Shown here in pieces: positions 58,749 through 64,000 of a DNA stretch of 64,000 nt. Both the position numbers and the translations under genes were made by a program. This DNA is from Marsupella aquatica. Its lineage: Eukaryota > Marchantiophyta. The stretch lies in NCBI GenBank assembly GCA_973895155.1, contig OZ316898.1, forward strand, positions 1,736,001-1,800,000, given 5' to 3'. The number at the start of each line of letters is the position of its first letter. Within the stretch, counting starts at the first letter, position 1. Under the pieces are notes generated by a model that saw only the letters and a list, made by a program, of their open reading frames with translations, was not told where the DNA came from and searched no databases.

Positions 58749-58890
58749 ATGATACTCCATATATATAGTGACCCCTGGAGACAAAGGATACCCTTATTTC
58801 TTTGATTATATTATTTCTTGATAATGCTTTTATTTCAGACACTACAAGTATCCTTTGTCTCCAGGGGTCACTATATATATGGAGTGTCAT
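58749..58890. repeat. Near-perfect 43-bp inverted repeat (hairpin)
   Basis: Arm 58749-58791 begins atgatactccatatatatag and arm 58848-58890 is its reverse complement at 42 of 43 positions; the spacer is 56 bases. A transcript from either strand would fold into a long hairpin. It may be a small inverted-repeat transposon, or it may give rise to small RNAs. No target duplication is obvious. Confidence 0.9.
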
Positions 58891-61306
58891 ACAAATTAAA
58901 ATAATAATGATACTTTTGCTTTGATTATTTTAATTTAATAAAACCAAATAACCTAAGTAGGCTCCCAAACCCAAGGTAACACCCCAGGTATGCAACTCTT
59001 GTATAATAGGCAAGAGTCTACATTTATAATACTGGTGCACTTAAAGGTCACTTGGTTAATAAACATTTAAAATTGAGGAGAGTTGGGTTTTTTGCTTTTA
59101 AACTTTTATGAGTCATAATAAAGTTTTTTTTTCTTCTTTTCCTGTGTAAAATTTAAAAATCTTTCTAAAGTTGCTGTGATATTTATTAAAAGATTGTAGT
59201 ATTGTACTATCTAGGTGTGTATGTTTTGTATGTGTGTTATATGAGTCAATTATAGCGTTCAATAATGGGTTCGTCTAAAGAGTGGTTCTCCCATTGTGAG
59301 GCATCTAAAGGTTATCTTTTAGATGATGTTGAGCTTTGGAGAGGGGAGCTCAAGTTGTGGCTTTGGTGTCGGAGTTTCACTTCCACAAAACTAACACAAT
59401 CATCACATGCAATGAAGAATAAGGTCATTTATTGGTTCAAAGGGAAGATGTAAGAATTTCTCGAAAAAACAATATGGATTTTTAAATCTAATTTTGAGAC
59501 TTAATATAAGAACATTAGGGTCCATCTAACCATATTTTTCAAATATTCCAACTTAATAGCGGTTACTTGGAAAAAGTGTTCTCACATTTTAGGGGGTCCA
59601 AGGCCTAAAAATGTTGCAGCTGATGGGGAGGCCTCCATATGGATAGTGAGACCCCCGAGCTATGGTGGCTGAGAGATCCTTCTATGTAGGTTGATTCCTT
59701 GAGTGCAAGGTCATTGGGCTTGACATATGTATGTAATCAAATAAGACGGGATTGATTGTGCGTTGATTTGTACCAATCACTATAGGATTCACTAAAGATT
59801 ATTGTGCGTTTTGGACATGTGTGGACATGAGTTTGTTCCACTTGTAGCCATTTGATCTCTTATGTTTGTTTGTGCTTATGTTTAGATGTGTGTGACATGC
59901 GACGTATATTGTGTAGCAATGTGTATATGCAGGATAGCTCTTGTTCCACTAAGTATCCAAATGATATTAAGGAAAGTTGGGTCCCACTCCCTTCCATGTA
60001 GGATGGGCAGCCTTATTTAATTAAGTATTAAAGCACATTGGAAAGCTACTCCCTGGGTCAAGTGGGTCAACTGTGTCTAGAATACTGAAACCTCTAGAGG
60101 ATGGCACTTTAGGATCAAGGGTGCTAACAAAAAACAGCAATGGGGCCAAACATGAACATAAAAAATAGTATGTAATATATATAACACTGGCAAAAAGATA
60201 GCAACACCTAAACCAAGAAACATGGTGAGTCCCAAAGGGAAAAATGCCCCAAGAAGACCAACAAGCCAAGGTCTCCCCCACAACAACAAGCTAGGGAACA
60301 AACACAAAAACAAAAAATGTACAAAGAATCCAAGAAGACAAATACCCTATTGGGTGGAGAGAAGCCTAATAGCTTGGGATAGGGTTTCTCCAACTTTAAA
60401 CAATCGCTCCAAAATGGTAATAGAAAGCTTTAATTTTAGGAGTATTGTAACTATGTAGCTAAATGAAAAAATAAATCTTCTTTAAGGTACCTAAAAGTCC
60501 CCCAAATGGATTCAAATGTTGAGATGAATAATTAGTCACTCCTTTTTAGAGTTTGAATAGAAATTTTAGTAACCCCTTTAAAGCATGAATATAGTAGCTT
60601 TGGGTGACTTGGTATATACCTGAGTGCGCCTTGATGTTCATTCCTTTACAAAGTGTCAGATTCTCCTCACCGCTTATTCCTTTAAAAAGTGTTGTCCTCA
60701 CTTCTATCCTCACATGTCATTTTTCTATCTAGTACACAATTGCTTAGTTTCTAATTAAACTATTGTGAACCCCTTTGAAAAATGATGGGTCTCTTATGTT
60801 TTTGTCATAATGATTAGCTAGGCTAGCAACACGTAGTTCACCTAAAACCATAAACTAGCTAACAGGGGAGGGGGTGAAACATTTGTTTCTCACAACTCTT
60901 GGTTTCCATTAGGCTCTTGAGAATACATAGTTTAGGATCTAGGTTTCTATAGTGTATAAAGCATTAATACAATATAATTTGAATATAAAAATTAAACAGC
61001 TTGTTCTAGTCCTGCTATATAGTGAATCCAACCTTTTTTGTCTTATTCAAATTTTGTGTCCAGTGTTTTTATTTTAATGCCTTAATAAGGTGAATCATTT
61101 GTATTTAATTAGATTTTCCAACTCTATCACAAGAAGGGAGTCACAACGAGGGCGGCAATCAGCAAGACGATCGATCGACCATCTGAAAACGTTTTCATCG
61201 CTTGGCTATCTCGATCAACCTTGGCCTCTCGCCCAAGTGAACTGTCTGCACTGCAGGTACTATATATTGTTCGTACACGATATGGATACTATTCTCCCTC
61301 CTAATC
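58891..61306. other. AT-rich repeats between the MTPSL copies
   Basis: Contains the partners of repeats B (59367-59657) and A (60385-60850), and near 61010-61110 a copy of a dispersed phrase also found near 38368 and 40752 ('ttttgtcttatt', 'ccttaa.aaggtga.t.atttgtat'). The open frames at 60021-60393 (-), 60222-60458 (+) and 61090-61416 (+) have no domain. Confidence 0.6.
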
Positions 61307-61510
61307 TGTTGGAAATGAACCGGGATGCAGGCATCAAGGGCCTGCCGGTTCATGCTGTTGACAATTCAGCAGGTATCAGAGCTAAAGATCAGGAGTTTCC
61401 CTTGGAGCGAGTGTAGCTCAAGGGAGGGTGTTGGAAATGAGCCTCACTCGAACTGATGAGGTGTGCAGGAATCAAGGGCCTGCCGGTCCATGCTGTTGAC
61501 AATTCCAGCA
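61307..61510 (+). mobile_element. Miniature LTR element (TRIM/SMART-like), 204 bp
   Basis: Left terminal repeat 61307-61371 and right terminal repeat 61429-61510 both begin TGTTGGAAATGA and end in TG...CA style with 'catgctgttgacaatt(c)cagca'. Directly after the left repeat comes GGTATCAGAGC (61372-61382), the usual plant primer-binding site for initiator tRNA-Met. Directly before the right repeat comes a purine-rich tract, aagggaggg. The internal part is only 57 bases. The left repeat lacks about 17 bases present in the right one. No target duplication is evident, so a deletion remnant of a larger Copia-like element is also possible. Confidence 0.78.
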
Positions 61511-62164
61511 CTCAAGTATAGTCACGCTGATCGAGCTACATATTTCAACAATCTGGACTGCTGTGCAAACGATCACTTGTTGCTCCCGTGGGCCTAAGTC
61601 TTTGCGCTGAGTTACCGCGCGCCGTCACGGCGTTCACGAGTAATCTGGCGAGCTAAGAAGTACCGCAGCTGACCAGGCGGAGCTTGATAAGTTGCAAGGA
61701 TATATTGTCGTCATTTCTGATGTCAATCTCCGAGTCCTGTGAAACATGTCTTGTGGTTCTTGTCTGCAGATTCTTCAGATTCCCGTGATAATGCTCAGCG
61801 CACAACAGCTCCGGAAAACTATAAAATCCGTAGGTAGCCGCTCACTTCTGCGCATGAGCTGACGATGCATTTAATTCACAGAAATCATCTGTGCAAGCAG
61901 GGAAGTTTTCCTGCGCGCTGACATTTCTACCTTTCTCCTTGTTACGTGGTGACCCAACCTGCATGGAATTGTGGAGACGCGCGTGATTCTTTTCCTCTTG
62001 CCAGATATGTAGTTTTTTAATTTCGAGACGAAGGCAGCGCAGCTACCCTGCAAACCAGTGTCATTAGCAGATGCATGCGTTCCAGAGCATATGTAGTTGA
62101 TTGATCACGTGGGTTATGAAAGATACATATACTGTAGTTCCGAAGTCCTTTCAGAGACCAGGCA
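61511..62164. other. Upstream region of MTPSL copy 2
   Basis: From about 61920 it matches the region upstream of the first copy ('cgaaggcagcgcagcta', 'caaaccagtgtcatta'), with one segment inverted and the TATA-like box altered. Nothing else recognised. Confidence 0.6.
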
Positions 62165-63728
62165 ATGACGATCGCCTCGGATGTCGCGCACGAAGAGTTG
62201 GAGCGCATCAAGGCTTTCAGACTCCCCAATTTCGTACCTCCCTACCCTTACGCGAGAAACCCATTTGCCGATCGATCAGGCGAAAGCCGACGCCTCCAGT
62301 TGGGTGGAGGAATACTATCTGCATGAGATTTACAAGACTCCTCAGGAACTGCAAGCACTTCGATCACAAAGCTGATGTCGCTGAGTTCGCAATGGTGGCA
62401 TATCTCGATTGCGGTCAAACGGAATCCAAGTGGGTAGCCAAATTGTACACTTGGTGTACAATTTATCCTTGATGATCGCATGGATGATAACACTAACTTC
62501 TGCTCTCCGGAGAAATCGATTGCGTTCTTTTCGGAGTTCCATCTGGTGCTCATGTGGTCGTTTCCCGATGACGAGCAATTCTACAAAAAATTCGTGGAGT
62601 CCCTGGACGAGGCTGACGTCACTGAGCGGTCCCAGGCTTTGAACTATTTGCACTTGAAGCTGGATGCGGCGAGGCAGAATGTAGCCACAGGTGAATGCGG
62701 CGAGGCAGAATCTAGGCACAGGTGAATTATGTATCATTATGTCTTAACTCTCTTCAGGGTTTTTCCTTTTTTAAGTAGACGTACTTGCATCCTCTCCGGA
62801 CGTACTCTAGATCAGGTCAGAATAACAGATAGAAATGGTCAATATGGATGCTCCGAAGCCTGTTGCCCATTCTACCTCTAGGGTTGGTGTATCCAAATCA
62901 AAATGCATGGAAGACTGATTTCTGTTCCATGTCACACTTAAAACGTGCAGTGTACGACACTTCGTCACCTCAAATTCATCCGCTCTGCAAGGCGTTTCGT
63001 GAGCTTTGGGCCGAACTCTGCGAGGCGATGCCTCATGACTTCTAGCGCAGATGGGGCCTCCTGCTGCAGGATGAGCTTCTTGAAAATTTCAAGGAAGTCA
63101 GCATTCGCAAAAGCAAAACTATCCAGACTGTTGAAGACTACATTGTATGGCGTAGGCCTTCTGTCGGCGCTTGCGGGGTCGCGGTAATTCTCGGATTTCC
63201 ATTTATGCCATGTTCATGCCATGCCGTCCCCCACTCGTTGTAGAACGAGGCATCGTTCTTTAGCTTTCCTGTGATCCTGAGGCATCGGCCAGGTTATAAG
63301 CCTCAGGTTTCATGACAAGGGGTGCGACGTACAGAACACTCATTCAATTCGATAATTTAGTTATTCACGAGAGCAGTCAAAGCATGTACATTTTATATAC
63401 GACATTTGCAGGCCAGGCCACGCTAGGCTAGGGTAGGTGGATTTATCTAGGTTTTATGAATATTAAGATTTGGATACAGCTTCAGTTGGAGACTCCAAGC
63501 GTGCATTTAGATTCCTGCGTGCTTACGCTGCAGTACCTCATGCAGCTTATTTCCATTGAATCTCTTCCCATTTCTTGTTCTGGTTCAAAGTCTTTAACTG
63601 AGATCTTCTTTGGTTCAGGTACTTGTCCAGTTGGATAAGGTACATTTCGTTACCCGGAAATGCAGTGCTTCCTTAATGCTGCCGGTGACGCCTTTGGATG
63701 GCACAATGACCCTTGGTCATTCCAGAAG
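62165..63728 (+). pseudogene. Decayed second MTPSL copy, last exon outside the window
   Basis: Clearly homologous to 54122-55715: exon 1 about 62165-62690, exon 2 62882-63183, exon 3 63619-63728. Exon 1 has three 4-base insertions relative to copy 1, near 62270, 62358 and 62445-62475. Each moves the frame by one, and the third restores it, so the DDRMD block is again in frame with the start. Exon 2 has an in-frame TAG at 63043-63045 (after MPHDF). Exon 3 has lost about 16 bases and is out of frame, and the NDLWSFQK motif reads NDPWSFQK. The donor after exon 3 is gtccgt instead of gtacgt. It cannot encode a working enzyme. By comparison with copy 1, exon 4 would lie past position 64000. Confidence 0.9.
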
Positions 63729-63842
63729 GTCCGTGTGAATATCATTGTCTGCGACTATATATGCATGGTCTAGCACATGCTTAGAAGGTACGTGTGAATA
63801 TCATTGTCTGCGACTATATATGCATGGTCTAGCATATGCTCA
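63727..63842. repeat. 58-bp tandem duplication after MTPSL copy 2 exon 3
   Basis: Two copies of 'aaggt(c/a)cgtgtgaatatc' to 'gcatggtctagca(c/t)atgct' lie at about 63727-63784 and 63785-63842. The second starts with a good donor-like gtacgtg. The remainder to 64000 resembles the third intron of copy 1. Confidence 0.85.
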
Positions 63843-64000
63843 ATTGGTAGCTAGCTGTCTAACGACTAGTCCAGCATTTAGACCATGTTCAGTCACGCTG
63901 CCTTGATCTCTGAACAGCGGCTCTTTTGTCAATTAAATATGAGCGGCTCGGTACGTCTTTTGTCAATTAAATTTTGTAGTAGTTCGGCTCCTGTGCCAGA

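Overview
The window looks like nuclear DNA from a seedless land plant, most likely a liverwort or other bryophyte. Intron-containing genes with plant-type products (a clade B PP2C, a Derlin, an FBW2/SKIP1-type F-box protein, a carbonyl reductase of the plant SDR group, a plastid-type DnaJ zinc-finger protein) sit beside a microbial-type terpene synthase-like (MTPSL) gene. MTPSL genes are known from bryophytes, lycophytes and ferns but not seed plants. The species cannot be fixed from sequence alone. All gene models were built by hand from reading frames, GT/AG borders and intron phase; there is no transcript evidence.

Layout. 0.9-2.2 kb (+): small DnaJ-type Cys-rich protein. 3.4-5.0 kb (+): unrecognised three-exon gene. 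7.2-9.9 kb (-): five-exon PP2C with a MAPK-docking-like motif. 10-21 kb: long gene-free stretch with several decayed tandem repeats. 21.1-21.7 kb (+): remnant of a multi-pass membrane protein gene. 23.3-26.4 kb (-): complete six-exon Derlin gene. 27.8-30.5 kb: nested repeats, namely a ~110-122 bp satellite split by a Mutator-like element that itself holds a truncated SINE, then an antisense SINE copy and an inverted-repeat element. 34.8-36.9 kb (-): three-exon SDR/carbonyl reductase. 37-42 kb: AT-rich DNA with a ~35-bp minisatellite. 42.3-43.1 kb (+): broken aminoglycoside-phosphotransferase-like gene of a type common in fungi. 49.4-50.6 kb (+): two-exon FBW2-like F-box gene. 52.3-52.9 kb: GC-rich element with an 8-bp target duplication. 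54.1-56.5 kb (+): four-exon MTPSL gene with one probable frameshift. 57-61.5 kb: full-length SINE, long hairpin, miniature LTR element and older repeats. 62.2 kb to the end (+): a decayed second MTPSL copy running off the window.

How the genes relate. The intact genes have unrelated housekeeping or signalling roles (plastid protein quality, MAPK dephosphorylation, ER-associated degradation, SCF ubiquitin ligation, carbonyl reduction) and form no operon or obvious cluster. The two MTPSL copies form one duplicated locus, including shared upstream DNA. The most informative material is in the mobile elements: four insertions (two SINEs, one MULE-like, one hAT-like) keep target-site duplications readable by eye, so their order of insertion can be worked out.
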